Counted from the stretch's first letter, positions 1-8,796 are shown. The stretch: DNA of 64,000 nucleotides from Cohnella sp. GbtcB17 (GCF_019091135.1 NZ_JAGXJW010000011.1:5791-69790); one strand, 5' to 3'. Translations and numbers: made by a program. The notes: a model not told the origin generated them from the letters alone.

Positions 1-310
1 CGACGCCACCCGCCCAGCCTCGCGCCTGATCGCACCAAAATGGTGCGATTGACGCGCATGCGCGACGCCACCCGCCCAGCCTCGCGCCTGATCGCACCAA
101 AATGGTGCGATTGACGCGCATGCGCGACGCCACCCGCCCGGCCTCGCACCCGATCGCACCAAAATGGTGCGATTGACGCGCATGCGCGACGCCACCCGCC
201 CAGCCCCGCGCCCGATCGCACCAAAATGGTGCAATCGCCACGCATGCACGACGCCACCCGCCTGGTCCCACGCCCGACTGCACTAAAATGGTGCAGTCGC
301 CACGCATGCG
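1..310. repeat. 62-bp palindromic tandem array A, five copies
   Basis: Five head-to-tail units start at 1, 63, 125, 187 and 249, exactly 62 bp apart. Each unit centres on a hairpin with core GCACCAAAATGGTGC. In copies 1-3 the arms read TCGCACCA/TGGTGCGA around AAA. In copy 5 two adjacent arm positions change on both sides (TC to CT and its complement), so pairing is kept; copy 4 is intermediate with a one-sided change. No start codon or ribosome binding site goes with it. It lies downstream of the leftward sugar-transport operon and may continue beyond the window edge. Function unknown; the paired changes favour selection on, or copying of, a folded form. Confidence 0.9.
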
Positions 311-327
311 CCGCCTCAAAAACAAAA

Positions 328-388
328 AGAAACCTATCCTAGGCAAAGTGGAGGCACGCCCCGCCACAAACCAAAGGGATAGGTTTCT
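328..388 (-). terminator. Intrinsic terminator of the leftward sugar ABC operon
   Basis: A 12-bp perfect stem (AGAAACCTATCC at 328-339 with its complement at 377-388) encloses a loop of about 37 nt. Read leftward it is followed by a T-rich tract (complement of 317-327). It sits 30 bp after the permease stop codon, as expected for the operon end. The loop is longer than usual. Confidence 0.75.
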
Positions 389-418
389 TTTGTATTCTCG
401 ATGACTCTCATAGCTACA

Positions 419-1240
419 TTACTTGAGGATAGCCCCCGCCGTCAGCGCGTTTTCGATCTTTTCGTTGCCGATCAGGTATACGATGATCATCGGCAGGCTG
501 GACAGCAGCATACTGGCGCCGATCAGCCCCCAGTCCGCTACTCCCACGTTCACGAAGTAGCTTAGCAAACCCACGGTGAGCGGGCGGAATTGGTCTTTGG
601 AGGCGATGATGAAGGCGAGCGGAAACTCGTTCCATATGCGAATGAAGATGAGCACGCACTGCGTCATGAGCGCCGGCATGACGATCGGAAAAATAATTCT
701 GAAAAAGGTCTGGTACACGTTCGCCCCGTCGATGCAGGACGCTTCCTCCAGCTCCTTCGGCAAGGAACGCAGGAACGCATACAGCATAAGGACACAGGAA
801 GCGATCGCGAACCCCGAATACGGCAGGATTAGACCGAGATAGCTGTTTTTAATATGAAGCTCCTTGATCAGCTGGAATAAAGGGATGACCACGACTTCGA
901 TCGGCACGATGAGCCCCAGCGATACGTAGAACAGCGCCGCCGAATTGAACCTCCACTGCATCCGGCTGAGGCAATAGGCCAGCATGCTGCCCGTCGTCAG
1001 CGTGAGCGCGATCGTCCCCGCCGTATAGATCAAACTGTTCTGGAAGTAGGTGTAAAAGTGGTACTTGGACAGCGCTTCGCCGAAGTTATGCCAATCCCAC
1101 GAGGTCGGGATGCCGAACGGATTGGCGTAAGCCTCGTTCTTGGACTTCAAGGACATCGTGATCATCCAGTACAAAGGAAACAAAAACGTACAGCCAACGA
1201 CCACCCAGAATATTCGGCTCAACACTTTCAGATCAATCAC
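419..1240 (-). CDS. Carbohydrate ABC transporter permease, MalG/AraQ type
   Basis: Second inner-membrane permease subunit of a CUT1-type sugar importer, about 273 residues with six predicted membrane segments. The cytoplasmic EAA loop that docks the ATPase is visible (EEASCIDGA followed by FRIIFP), and the C-terminus is typical (NEKIENALTAGAILK). The open frame runs further upstream, but that part lies inside the preceding permease gene in another frame. I choose the GTG at 1238-1240, 8 bp after that gene's stop, because the product then begins MIDLKVLSRIFWVV like its family. The Shine-Dalgarno spacing is not ideal, so the start is provisional. It is the last gene before the terminator at 328-388. 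No ATPase is encoded here; such importers usually share an MsmX-like ATPase encoded elsewhere. Confidence 0.9.
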   Translation of the reverse strand: MIDLKVLSRIFWVVVGCTFLFPLYWMITMSLKSKNEAYANPFGIPTSWDWHNFGEALSKYHFYTYFQNSLIYTAGTIALTLTTGSMLAYCLSRMQWRFNSAALFYVSLGLIVPIEVVVIPLFQLIKELHIKNSYLGLILPYSGFAIASCVLMLYAFLRSLPKELEEASCIDGANVYQTFFRIIFPIVMPALMTQCVLIFIRIWNEFPLAFIIASKDQFRPLTVGLLSYFVNVGVADWGLIGASMLLSSLPMIIVYLIGNEKIENALTAGAILK

Positions 1241-1248
1241 TCCCTGGC

Positions 1249-2133
1249 TTAGAACTCCAGCTTCCCTCTCGCCACAAACCGCTGGATGATAAAAGAGATC
1301 ACGAGACATTGAATAATGAAGATCACGGCAATGGCAGTCCCTTTGCCGAACTGGGAAGTGTCGAATGCCGTATAATACATCTGGTAGATGACGGTTCTCG
1401 AGGTATCCCCGGGTCCTCCGGCCGTCATGACGCGCACATGCGAGTAGAAGGCCATCGAGCCTAGCGTCGAGAGGATCAGCACGTACTTGATGACGTTTTG
1501 CAGCAGGGGGATCGTGATCTTCAGGCACACCTGCACAAAGCTGGCGCCGTCGAGCAAGGCCGCTTCGTAATAGTCTTTGGGAATCGTCTTGATGCCCGTA
1601 TAGAACAGAATCGCGTTAAGTCCGATATATTGCCACAGGAACGACAACCCGATGCTCGGCATGACCGTTTTCTTTTCCGTCAGCCACGAGTGCGTCCAGT
1701 CGCTTAGTCCGATGGAATGAAGGATGCTATTGAACAGTCCCCAGTTCGGCTCGTAGAATGCAAGCCAGATCTGGGCCACGACCGTAACCGACAATATGGC
1801 GGGAAACATGGCGGCCGTCTTGAAGAAGCGGCGCAGCCTTGGCGTTTGCACATCCATAAAAAGCGAGAGCATCATGGAAAGGGGCAGCCCCAGCAACAGC
1901 GATATGCCTACGATGAGGTACGTATTTTTATGTGCGGTCCAGAAGGAAGGCGTCGATAGCACTTCCCTGTAGTTATCCAATCCGACGAAGCCCAGATTGC
2001 GGAAGCCGTCATGGTCGTGCAAGCTCATCCAGATCTCCGGAAGCAGCGGGTATACGCAGAAAACGGTAAACAACAGCAAGGCCGGCGCGGTAAACACGAA
2101 TATAGATAGCTTGGTGCTGAAGTACTTGTTCAT
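1249..2133 (-). CDS. Sugar ABC transporter permease, MalF/UgpA type
   Basis: First permease subunit of the same CUT1 importer, about 294 residues with six predicted membrane segments. The EAA loop reads YEAALLDGASFVQ followed by KITIPLL. The start is the ATG of MNKYF at 2133, preceded by GGTGGAG at a 7-nt spacing; an in-frame GTG four codons upstream overlaps that ribosome binding site and is unlikely. It lies 74 bp downstream of the binding-protein gene and 8 bp before the second permease, so the three genes form one transcription unit. Substrate is not determinable from sequence; the adjacent YesMN-type pair suggests an oligosaccharide. Confidence 0.93.
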   Translation of the reverse strand: MNKYFSTKLSIFVFTAPALLLFTVFCVYPLLPEIWMSLHDHDGFRNLGFVGLDNYREVLSTPSFWTAHKNTYLIVGISLLLGLPLSMMLSLFMDVQTPRLRRFFKTAAMFPAILSVTVVAQIWLAFYEPNWGLFNSILHSIGLSDWTHSWLTEKKTVMPSIGLSFLWQYIGLNAILFYTGIKTIPKDYYEAALLDGASFVQVCLKITIPLLQNVIKYVLILSTLGSMAFYSHVRVMTAGGPGDTSRTVIYQMYYTAFDTSQFGKGTAIAVIFIIQCLVISFIIQRFVARGKLEF

Positions 2134-2207
2134 GGCGCTCTCCACCGTTTATTTTGTGTCTAACCCCCTGCGGGTTCGCCGCAGGGGGATTAGCTGTTGC
2201 CGGTCCG

Positions 2208-3590
2208 TTAATTTTTAAACCACGTGTTCTCGCTCCAGAGCTTGTTCATCGCTTTGTTGAAGTCCGCGGCGGCGTATTCGCCCGTCAGCAGGTTCGCGCC
2301 TTGCGTGGACATTTCGGCCGACGTCCGCGCATCCAGCGAGTTCAGCGCCATCGAAGCGATCTTGTTCGGGATCGGATTGTACCAGTCCACGAACTTCTGC
2401 ATCAGCGGGCTCTTGTCCGCAGGCGGGTTGCCCGTCTGCAGGGCGATAGGCGCTCCGGTCGTCTCGAAGTAAAGCGCGTCCGCCATGGCGAGGAATTCGG
2501 CCAGCTTGACCGCCTCTTCCGGATGCTTCGTCTTGCCGCTGACCGCGTAGCCGTTAAGCGGAGAGCCCCAGAACTGAACATTCTTCGTCGGGTCGTATTT
2601 GTCGCTTGCGGCCGGGAACGGGAAGAAGTCGACCGTCTCGTCCTTCGCGAGGTTCGGCAGCTCCCAAGTGAACATCATGAGCATAGCCGCTTTCTTGGAA
2701 GTGAACATCTCCATCGCCGGTCCGTAATCCAGGTTGGCGATGCCGTCCGGGAATACGCCTTCCTTAACCAGCTTCTCGATGCGGGCCGCGCCTTCCTGAA
2801 CGGACGGATTGTCGAAGTCCGTTTTGTTGCCCACGAGGTCGGACATCGCCTGCGGGTCGCCGATCTGGATCATCTGCTGCAGCAGGAAGAGCTTCGGTCC
2901 CCAGCCGTCCTTGCCTGGCGTGACCGCCGGCACCATGCCTTTGCCCTTGAGCGTCTTCGATACCTGGAGCAGCTCGTCGAACGTCTTCGGCACCTGAACG
3001 CCCGCTTGCTCGAACATATCCTTGTGATAGAAAATGAGCGGCGTAAAGTACGTGTCGGCCCCCGAAGCGAGGCTGTAAATCTTGCCGTCGACATGCTTCA
3101 GCGCATCCGGCACCGCATACTTGCTCAAGAAGCCGTCCTGGGAGATATAGGGCGTGAGGTCCATAATGCTGCCCGTGCTCTTCAGCGGCGTGAAGTAGCC
3201 GGCGTCGTTCCAGAAAACGTCCGGCATATCCTCCGACGCGTTCAGCGTTTTTAACTTGTTCGCCATATCCTCGCCACCGCCGCCGGGCTCGAATTCGACC
3301 TCGAGGTTCGGCAGCGCTTCCGCGATTTTCGGCTTAATGTACTTGTCCATGATGTTATTGCGATTCTCGTCGGTCGTGATCGTGATGACCCTCATTTTGA
3401 TCTTCTTGCCGTCCGTTCCCGCGCTTTCCTTGGCGCTTTCCGTGGGGGCTGCTTCCGAGCTCCCCGCTGCGACCGACGGGCTGTCGGACGGCTTGCTGTT
3501 GCCGTTTTCGTTTCCGCTGCCGCATGCCGACAATACGAGCAAAGCGCCCGCCATAAGGATCGCAGCCTTTGCCATTGAATTGGTTTTCAT
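2208..3590 (-). CDS. Extracellular sugar-binding lipoprotein of ABC importer
   Basis: Solute-binding protein of family 1 (CUT1), 460 residues. A lipoprotein signal peptide is plain: KTNSMAK, a hydrophobic run and the lipobox LSAC, with Cys near residue 23, followed by a Gly/Asn/Ser-rich linker. The mature part has the two-lobe binding-protein pattern (FWNDAGYFTPLKSTG, FTSKKAAMLM, FWGSPLNGYAVSG). It is the first gene of the binding protein-permease-permease unit and is preceded by a CcpA-type site (3640-3653), so catabolite repression is likely. A strong hairpin after the response-regulator gene separates this unit from the upstream sensor operon. Ligand unknown. Confidence 0.93.
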   Translation of the reverse strand: MKTNSMAKAAILMAGALLVLSACGSGNENGNSKPSDSPSVAAGSSEAAPTESAKESAGTDGKKIKMRVITITTDENRNNIMDKYIKPKIAEALPNLEVEFEPGGGGEDMANKLKTLNASEDMPDVFWNDAGYFTPLKSTGSIMDLTPYISQDGFLSKYAVPDALKHVDGKIYSLASGADTYFTPLIFYHKDMFEQAGVQVPKTFDELLQVSKTLKGKGMVPAVTPGKDGWGPKLFLLQQMIQIGDPQAMSDLVGNKTDFDNPSVQEGAARIEKLVKEGVFPDGIANLDYGPAMEMFTSKKAAMLMMFTWELPNLAKDETVDFFPFPAASDKYDPTKNVQFWGSPLNGYAVSGKTKHPEEAVKLAEFLAMADALYFETTGAPIALQTGNPPADKSPLMQKFVDWYNPIPNKIASMALNSLDARTSAEMSTQGANLLTGEYAAADFNKAMNKLWSENTWFKN

Positions 3591-3639
3591 CGTTTGCCTC
3601 CCCTGCGTATCGACCTCGTCTACGGTTGATTCGTTCCTT

Positions 3640-3653
3640 TGAAAGCGATATCA
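3640..3653. promoter_or_regulatory. Putative cre site (CcpA) before the sugar ABC operon
   Basis: TGAAAGCGATATCA matches the 14-bp cre consensus TGNAANCGNWNNCA at every defined position. It lies 50 bp upstream of the binding-protein start codon, within the likely promoter/leader. A CcpA site here fits carbon catabolite repression of a sugar importer. Inferred from motif and position only. Confidence 0.6.
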
Positions 3654-3754
3654 ACCTTGAATTCATCTTACGAATGTTCCCAATTTTAGTACAGAGATTA
3701 TTCTCGGCCCGGAAGTAAAATTAACGGCAAAAGCAAGCTGCCGAGAACGCGGGC

Positions 3755-3958
3755 CAGCGCCACTTCGCTCCGCTGGCCCACGCCGGCCCGCCAGGTAACG
3801 TCCTACAGCGCCTCTTCACCCCGCTAGCCTACGCCGACACGCCATGTGGCGTCGTACAGCGCCACTTCGCCCCGCTCGCCTCGCACGTTCCGCCAAGTAC
3901 CGTCCTGCAGCGTCTCTTCGCCCCGCTCGCCCACGCCGACGCGCCAAGTAACGGCGCC
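3755..3958. repeat. 51-bp tandem repeat array, four copies
   Basis: Four degenerate copies start at 3755, 3806, 3857 and 3908, exactly 51 bp apart, each beginning CAGCG and containing CTTCGCCCCGCT followed by a CGCC-rich tail. Short open frames run through it because 51 is divisible by three, but none has a ribosome binding site. It occupies most of the 439-bp gap between the response-regulator stop and the binding-protein start. Confidence 0.8.
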
Positions 3959-3973
3959 CGCCGCTCCAACGCC

Positions 3974-4014
3974 AAACGGGATGAAGCGCGGCGTCGGCCG
4001 GCTTCATCCCGTTT
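3974..4014 (-). terminator. Terminator-like hairpin after the YesN-type regulator
   Basis: A perfect 14-bp stem (AAACGGGATGAAGC at 3974-3987 with its complement at 4001-4014) closes a 13-nt loop, 15 bp after the regulator stop codon. The leftward T-tract is short (TTT), so termination may be partial. It divides the kinase-regulator unit from the transporter unit. Confidence 0.6.
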
Positions 4015-4029
4015 CGTTCGAACCCCTTC

Positions 4030-5631
4030 TCACCCGATGTTGTTCACGTACTTGCTCGGCGGAATGCCCATGAACTTCTTGAAGCACTTGCCGAAGTAGT
4101 TGGCATCCGCATAACCGACCCGGGCCGCTACGTTCTGGATGACCTTTTCCCCCCGGTCGAACAGCTCCTTGGCTTTCATCATCCGCGTCTCGGTCAGATA
4201 GTCGTTGATGGTGACCGTCGTCTCCTTTTTGAACACGAAGCAGAGATGGTTGTAATTCATATGTACGCTCTTCGCAATATCTTCAATGCGCAGCTCCTCG
4301 TTGCCGTAATGGCTGCCAATATACGCCTTAACCTCCTCGATGATCTTGGCGGACCGATTCGGTTTCCGGCCGTGCACATGGTCCATCACTTTCAGGATCA
4401 GCGTGCGGATCCAGCTCTCGAGCTCGCCCAACGTTTTCATCTGCTGGACGAGCTGGAGCAAGTCGGACTGCGTCGAATGTCTGAAGACGTCTTCGTAGCT
4501 TTGCGACGCTTCGGCCAGAAACTCCACGCACGTCGATACGATCTCGATGCCGGCGAGCAGCAGCATGTCGATCGAAGCTTGCTTGGCGCGGACCTGTTCG
4601 AAAAAAGCCGCGAGCCACGCCTCCGCCTCCGTCCGGTTTCCGATCCGCATGCACATCAGCAAGCCGCTTCTTTTTTCCACCGGATACAAACTGACGTTCA
4701 TGCCGGTATCGGCCGTGTGGGAATAAGCGAATACTTCGTTGCCCCCCATTAAGAAACGGCGCTTCAAGGCGACCAGCGCATCCTTGTAGGAGGCCGCCAC
4801 CGCCGCAGGCGACCGGCAGCCGCTCCCGATGCCGATCGTCGCCGAGCACGGCAAATCCCGAATTTGATCCCGAATGCCTTTGCATAACTTCTCCAGCCCC
4901 TCAAACGAGCCGTCCGGCGATCCGACGATCAACACGAGGCGGTCTTCGTAATCGCGGCAAACAGCGCTTTGATAAGCGCCTTCCATCTCGCGCTGCGCGA
5001 TGTCCTGAACGGCCGCCTGGCGGGCCAGCAGATCTTCCTCGCGATTCCAGTCGCCGCACGGATCAAGGTCGATCACGACCGTCGCAAAATACGGCCCATC
5101 CAGCTTGATTCCCAGGGACGCCAGCCGTTCCGGCCCCGGTACCGACGCCTGCCCGCTGCCCTGCAGCCAGCCGTGCAGCACCTGCTCTCTCCAGGCGGGC
5201 AGGCTTTCGCTCGCCTGCTTCCTGAGGTCTTCAAGCTCCATCCGGCCCAAGCGCTCCGTTGTAATCTGCTCTTTCATGTCCAGCAACGCATCCCGGAGCT
5301 CTCCCTCGTTGATCGGCTTGAGCACATAATCGAATACGCCCAGATGCACCGCTTGCCTGGCATACACAAATTCGCTGTGTCCCGACAGCACCATAAATTT
5401 CGTTTCCTGATCGCGCTGCTTGGCCTTCTGAATGAACTCGATCCCGTTCATAATCGGCATATTCATATCGACCAGCACCACGTCCGGCTGCAGCTCGGGC
5501 ATCAGCTCGAGCGCCTCCGCCCCGTTTTTGGCTTCTCCCGCGATCTGAAAGCCCAACTCCGTCCACGGCAGCGATATCTTCAAGGCCTGCCTGAAGTAAT
5601 ATTCATCGTCGACGATGAGCACCTTGTACAT
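4030..5631 (-). CDS. YesN-type response regulator with AraC DNA-binding domain
   Basis: Two-component response regulator, 533 residues. The N-terminal receiver domain (about 1-120) shows the acidic pair D8-D9, the phospho-acceptor D55 in VLVDMNMP, S83 and K105 in DYVLKPI. A long middle region follows, then an AraC/XylS helix-turn-helix pair near 430-530 (EELRIEDIAKSVHMNYNHL, YFGKCFKKFMGIPPSKY). Start: the ATG of MYKVLIVDD, with GGAGGG 8 nt upstream; the longer open frame is not needed. It lies 70 bp downstream of its partner kinase and ahead of the sugar importer, so it most likely activates that operon when the kinase senses an extracellular sugar or the binding protein. Confidence 0.95.
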   Translation of the reverse strand: MYKVLIVDDEYYFRQALKISLPWTELGFQIAGEAKNGAEALELMPELQPDVVLVDMNMPIMNGIEFIQKAKQRDQETKFMVLSGHSEFVYARQAVHLGVFDYVLKPINEGELRDALLDMKEQITTERLGRMELEDLRKQASESLPAWREQVLHGWLQGSGQASVPGPERLASLGIKLDGPYFATVVIDLDPCGDWNREEDLLARQAAVQDIAQREMEGAYQSAVCRDYEDRLVLIVGSPDGSFEGLEKLCKGIRDQIRDLPCSATIGIGSGCRSPAAVAASYKDALVALKRRFLMGGNEVFAYSHTADTGMNVSLYPVEKRSGLLMCMRIGNRTEAEAWLAAFFEQVRAKQASIDMLLLAGIEIVSTCVEFLAEASQSYEDVFRHSTQSDLLQLVQQMKTLGELESWIRTLILKVMDHVHGRKPNRSAKIIEEVKAYIGSHYGNEELRIEDIAKSVHMNYNHLCFVFKKETTVTINDYLTETRMMKAKELFDRGEKVIQNVAARVGYADANYFGKCFKKFMGIPPSKYVNNIG

Positions 5632-5701
5632 GACCGAAACCCTCCCGTCCCGCCGTTCGCGGCGAGTGTTCGTAACGCAAGTCTGCTGCACGCACGATAG
5701 G

Positions 5702-7504
5702 CTAGTGACGCCTGAGCGGCAGAACGATTTTAATTTTCGTATAGACGCCGTATTCGCTTTCGATCTGCAGGCCGTATCGTTCTCCGTACAGCGTTCTGAT
5801 CCGATGGGATACGCTGCGGATGCCGAAGCCGCCTTTATCGTTGACGCCGGAATCCGCCGCCGTCAGCTCTTTGATCCGTTCCTCCTGCATGCCGACGCCA
5901 TTGTCGAGAATCTCGATATGCACGTCCTCGCCGACGCGCCTTCCGCCGATACGCACGAAGCCTTTTTCCTGCTTCATCTTCAAGCCGTGGTAGATGGCAT
6001 TTTCCACGATCGGCTGCAAGGTCAGCTTCGGGATGGAGTACGGCATAATTTCATCGTCGACGTCCATCGTGTACTCCATATACTCCACATAGCGCAGCTG
6101 CTGGATCTCCAGATAGCTCGCCGTTAAGCGCATTTCATCCTTGATCGATATAATATCGTTGCCGTTGCTTAACGAAATCTTATAAAAATCCGCCATATAT
6201 TGCGCAGCCGTAATGGCTTCTTTGCCCATGTTCAGCTTGATGAGCGAGACGATCGTCTCGACCGTATTGTAAAAAAAGTGGGGCTTGATCTGAGATTGCA
6301 GCAGTTTAAATTCCATCTCGGCCTTCGTCCGCTGCTTCTCCGTATTTTCCGCCATCAGCGCCTCGATCCGATCCATCAGGTTGTTGAAGCCGTCGCTTAA
6401 ATAGCCGATCTCGTCTCTGGATTGGTAGGCGCTGCGGACCTGCATCTTGCCCGTACGAATCTCTCTCATCGTCTTGGCGAGCCGGAAGATCGGACGCGTG
6501 ATCGAACGAGACAGCAAGAAGGAAACGATCAACGCCATCAGCAAGCACACCGCCCCGATGCCGATGATCAACTGATTGATCTTTTTTCGTTCCAGGGTGA
6601 TGTCGTCGATGGGAACCGTGCTTACGATCGTCCAATGCAGCGGTTGAAATCGTTGCGTCGATACGAGCAGCCGCTCGCCTCCACTCGTCTCGGTAAAGCT
6701 GACGTCCTTTTGGCCGAAGTCGGGAATGTCGATGCCGAATACCTCGTTAAAGTTCCGGTACAACAAGCTTTTGTCTCTGGCGGATATCATGTTGCCGTCG
6801 GAGTCGAGAATATAAAACTCTCCGCCCTTATGGTTTTTGCCCTCTTCGTAGATGGCGGTGATGACCGCTTCCTTCACATACAAAAATACGCGGCCGATCG
6901 TCTTGCCCGTATCTTTATGAACGACCGTCTTCGATACCGCAAATACGTTGTCCTCCCCTTCGTACAGAAATTTAAACTTGATCAAACCTGTCCAGACCGG
7001 CGCATACGTACGGTCGGCCGCTTCGTCTCCGTCGCCGAAAATGCGGGAGGCCACCTTGTTGTCCGCAAATCCGACGTCCACCCACTGGCGATTCGACGTC
7101 AGGATGCTGACCGCTTTGATCTTGGTATTGGGCTCCACGATGTTGCTGATCGTCTCGGAGAGAATTTTGTTCATCGAAAGATTGCTCAGTCCCGCAACGG
7201 GCTTGTGCGCGTAGCCGTCGTGGTTCAGCAAATAATCGTTATACAGCACGTTTTGCAGCCGATAATCGCTTGCCAGTATTTTGGAGTAATCCTCGATCGT
7301 GGATAACAAGGTTTGCAAGTTATTTTTGATGAGGAACAGCTCCCGGGCAGAATCGTTGACGGCCTTCTCGATAATGGCTTTCTGCGAGATGCTGTTGGTA
7401 AAGAGCGATTGGGCGGAAATAAACACGACGATGATCAACAGGTTCGCGATAAAAATTTTATTTTTAATGGATATGCCGCCTACATACCTTGTAAACCCTT
7501 TCAT
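5702..7504 (-). CDS. YesM-type membrane sensor histidine kinase
   Basis: Sensor kinase, 600 residues. Two membrane segments (about 15-35 and 311-332) flank a large extracytoplasmic sensor region, followed by a HAMP domain (about 333-390). The histidine kinase domain has the phospho-acceptor H409 in QSQIKPHFFYNT, an N box at 498-508 (PIVENAIYHGL), and G boxes DNGVGM (534-539) and GGFGIRS (558-564). This is the HPK8/LytS-like architecture typical of YesM. Start: the ATG of MKGFTRY with AGGAAG about 10 nt upstream. It is the first gene of a kinase-regulator unit next to a sugar ABC importer; the ligand is unknown. Confidence 0.95.
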   Translation of the reverse strand: MKGFTRYVGGISIKNKIFIANLLIIVVFISAQSLFTNSISQKAIIEKAVNDSARELFLIKNNLQTLLSTIEDYSKILASDYRLQNVLYNDYLLNHDGYAHKPVAGLSNLSMNKILSETISNIVEPNTKIKAVSILTSNRQWVDVGFADNKVASRIFGDGDEAADRTYAPVWTGLIKFKFLYEGEDNVFAVSKTVVHKDTGKTIGRVFLYVKEAVITAIYEEGKNHKGGEFYILDSDGNMISARDKSLLYRNFNEVFGIDIPDFGQKDVSFTETSGGERLLVSTQRFQPLHWTIVSTVPIDDITLERKKINQLIIGIGAVCLLMALIVSFLLSRSITRPIFRLAKTMREIRTGKMQVRSAYQSRDEIGYLSDGFNNLMDRIEALMAENTEKQRTKAEMEFKLLQSQIKPHFFYNTVETIVSLIKLNMGKEAITAAQYMADFYKISLSNGNDIISIKDEMRLTASYLEIQQLRYVEYMEYTMDVDDEIMPYSIPKLTLQPIVENAIYHGLKMKQEKGFVRIGGRRVGEDVHIEILDNGVGMQEERIKELTAADSGVNDKGGFGIRSVSHRIRTLYGERYGLQIESEYGVYTKIKIVLPLRRH

Positions 7505-7659
7505 TTCTCGGCAGCTTCCTTTCCCCGGGAAGATCAAGTAAGCGGTTTACGATCAAGTATTAACAGCGCAGCCCCGTCTGTCAACTTGAATTTTGTTAAA
7601 ACTCCATTCGACTGAATGCGACACTTGTGGCCTTGAGTTGCGGTTGGCGCGTAGCGGAC

Positions 7660-7834
7660 GGACCGAGGGGCCGTTATTTTTGTTCCTTTCGCAGTTTGAG
7701 GCCTTTCGCGGACTCAGGCGCCGCTATTGCGAGTTTGCCGCCCTTTTTTAGCGTGGATACGGGGAAATAACGGCTCTTGAGTCCGAAACGTTCGCTATGG
7801 GACCAGTTTTATGAAAATAGCGTCTTCTGAGTCC
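7660..7834. repeat. Composite inverted repeat module R1 (GGACTCAG/CGCTATTT family)
   Basis: The module has two forward copies of a motif of about 20 bp, GGACTCAGNNGCCGCTATTT (7660-7679 and 7710-7729), and two inverted copies, AAATAACGGCTCTTGAGTCC (7765-7784) and AAATAGCGTCTTCTGAGTCC (7815-7834). A homologous module lies at 9469-9644 with the same order and orientation. It fills the gap between the kinase gene's upstream side and the decayed SLH gene. No coding content is seen here. Confidence 0.8.
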
Positions 7835-7857
7835 GATGCGTGTGCGTTCCGCTCGCT

Positions 7858-7892
7858 CAAAAAAATGCAGGGCGCCCGGGGACGCCCTGCAT
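7858..7892 (-). terminator. Terminator of the decayed SLH gene
   Basis: A 10-bp perfect stem (ATGCAGGGCG / CGCCCTGCAT) with an 8-nt loop has an A-run on its left side, which reads as a T-run on the minus strand. It lies 22 bp beyond the stop codon of the SLH-like frame, consistent with the original terminator of that gene. Confidence 0.7.
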
Positions 7893-7913
7893 TCAACAAT
7901 ATTATAAACCGGT

Positions 7914-8027
7914 TCAATTTCCGTTAATGTAACCGGCCTTCACGAGCAGCCTGCGCACCATGGCCGCCGTCTACGCACGGGTGATGCCTGCACCCGGATT
8001 CAGCGGAGTGCCAGCTTCGCACGGACG
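7914..8027 (-). pseudogene. Remnant of the C-terminal SLH domain of an S-layer-type protein
   Basis: Reading leftward, the frame encodes GTPLNPGAGITRA, a stop, then TAAMVRRLLVKAGYINGN and a final stop. This matches the ending of S-layer homology domains (ITRAE-AAM-RLL). The stop TAG at 7971-7973 stands where the conserved Glu codon (GAG) is expected, a single base change. Upstream of about 8027 the resemblance fades, and no start or signal peptide is present within this short gap, so only the 3' end survives, followed by its terminator. SLH domains anchor proteins to secondary cell-wall polymer. The family call rests on the motif alone. Confidence 0.6.
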
Positions 8028-8167
8028 TCTCTCCCCGAGACCCGCCGAAATAATGAAAGGGCTGTCCGTCAGCCGCCATCGGCGCTGTGCGAACACCCCT
8101 GCTTCCATCCTATCGGTAATTCTATACGTGCTCCGCGATCGTCCTGTCGGAGCGCTCGCCGGACGAG

Positions 8168-8509
8168 CTAGACTTGCTCAATCTCCGTCTGCTGCTCCGC
8201 TTCGTCAGTCGCCTTGCCGAAGCGGCCCAGACGGTCCAGCGTTAACTTGTAGCCGTCGTTGCCGTAGTTCAGACACCGCTTCACGCGGGAGATCGTCGCC
8301 GTGCTCGCTCCCGTCTCCGCTTCGATCTGATTGTACGTCTGACCCTTGCCGAGCATCCGCGCGACCTCGAGTCGCTGGGACAACGACTGAATCTCGTTGA
8401 CCGTACACAGATCGTCGAAGAAAACGTAACATTCCTCCACCGACTTCAGTGTCAGAATGGCCTCGAACAATTGGTCGATCGACTTGTCATTCAGCTTCTT
8501 CAGCTGCAT
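8168..8509 (-). CDS. yerC: YerC/YecD family TrpR-like DNA-binding protein
   Basis: A small DNA-binding protein of 113 residues in the YerC/YecD branch of the TrpR fold. The recognisable stretch VNEIQSLSQRLEVARMLGKG is followed by a helix-turn-helix, TYNQIEAETGASTATISRVKRC. Length is close to the usual 95-105 residues, with a short acidic/Gln-rich tail. Start ATG at 8509 has GAGGTG 7 nt upstream. In Firmicutes the family is conserved and probably a transcriptional regulator, but its effector and targets are not established. It stands alone here, upstream of the decayed SLH fragment. Confidence 0.92.
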   Translation of the reverse strand: MQLKKLNDKSIDQLFEAILTLKSVEECYVFFDDLCTVNEIQSLSQRLEVARMLGKGQTYNQIEAETGASTATISRVKRCLNYGNDGYKLTLDRLGRFGKATDEAEQQTEIEQV

Positions 8510-8796
8510 TCGGGCACACCTCAGTTTCTAACGAGTAGCTCCGTCGTTGGAACGGAACATGAATAGCAGTTCACTCTATTGTACTGCGTTTGGTTAAGTA
8601 GTTCAACCGGTAACGTATTCGCGCTTTACAGAGCTAAAATCGGGCGAAAGCCGCAAATTTAACTTCTGGGCGGGCATTCGTCCATTCGGCGCCGGGCCAT
8701 CGCACATATGTTGTATCATCGGACGCCGCCATAGGTTGATCCTGCCCTGCGGCATGGGCGGGCGCGGCGATTCAGAGCAGAGAAGGAAGTGATCGC

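Noticed and set aside
1-310. Array A as a set of transcription terminators
   Set aside because: Hairpins lack T-tracts on either side, and the operon already has an intrinsic terminator at 328-388.
3816-4007. A 63-codon leftward frame in the 51-bp array
   Set aside because: Arg/Ala-rich peptide from GC-rich repeats with no ribosome binding site; overlaps the terminator hairpin of the response regulator gene.
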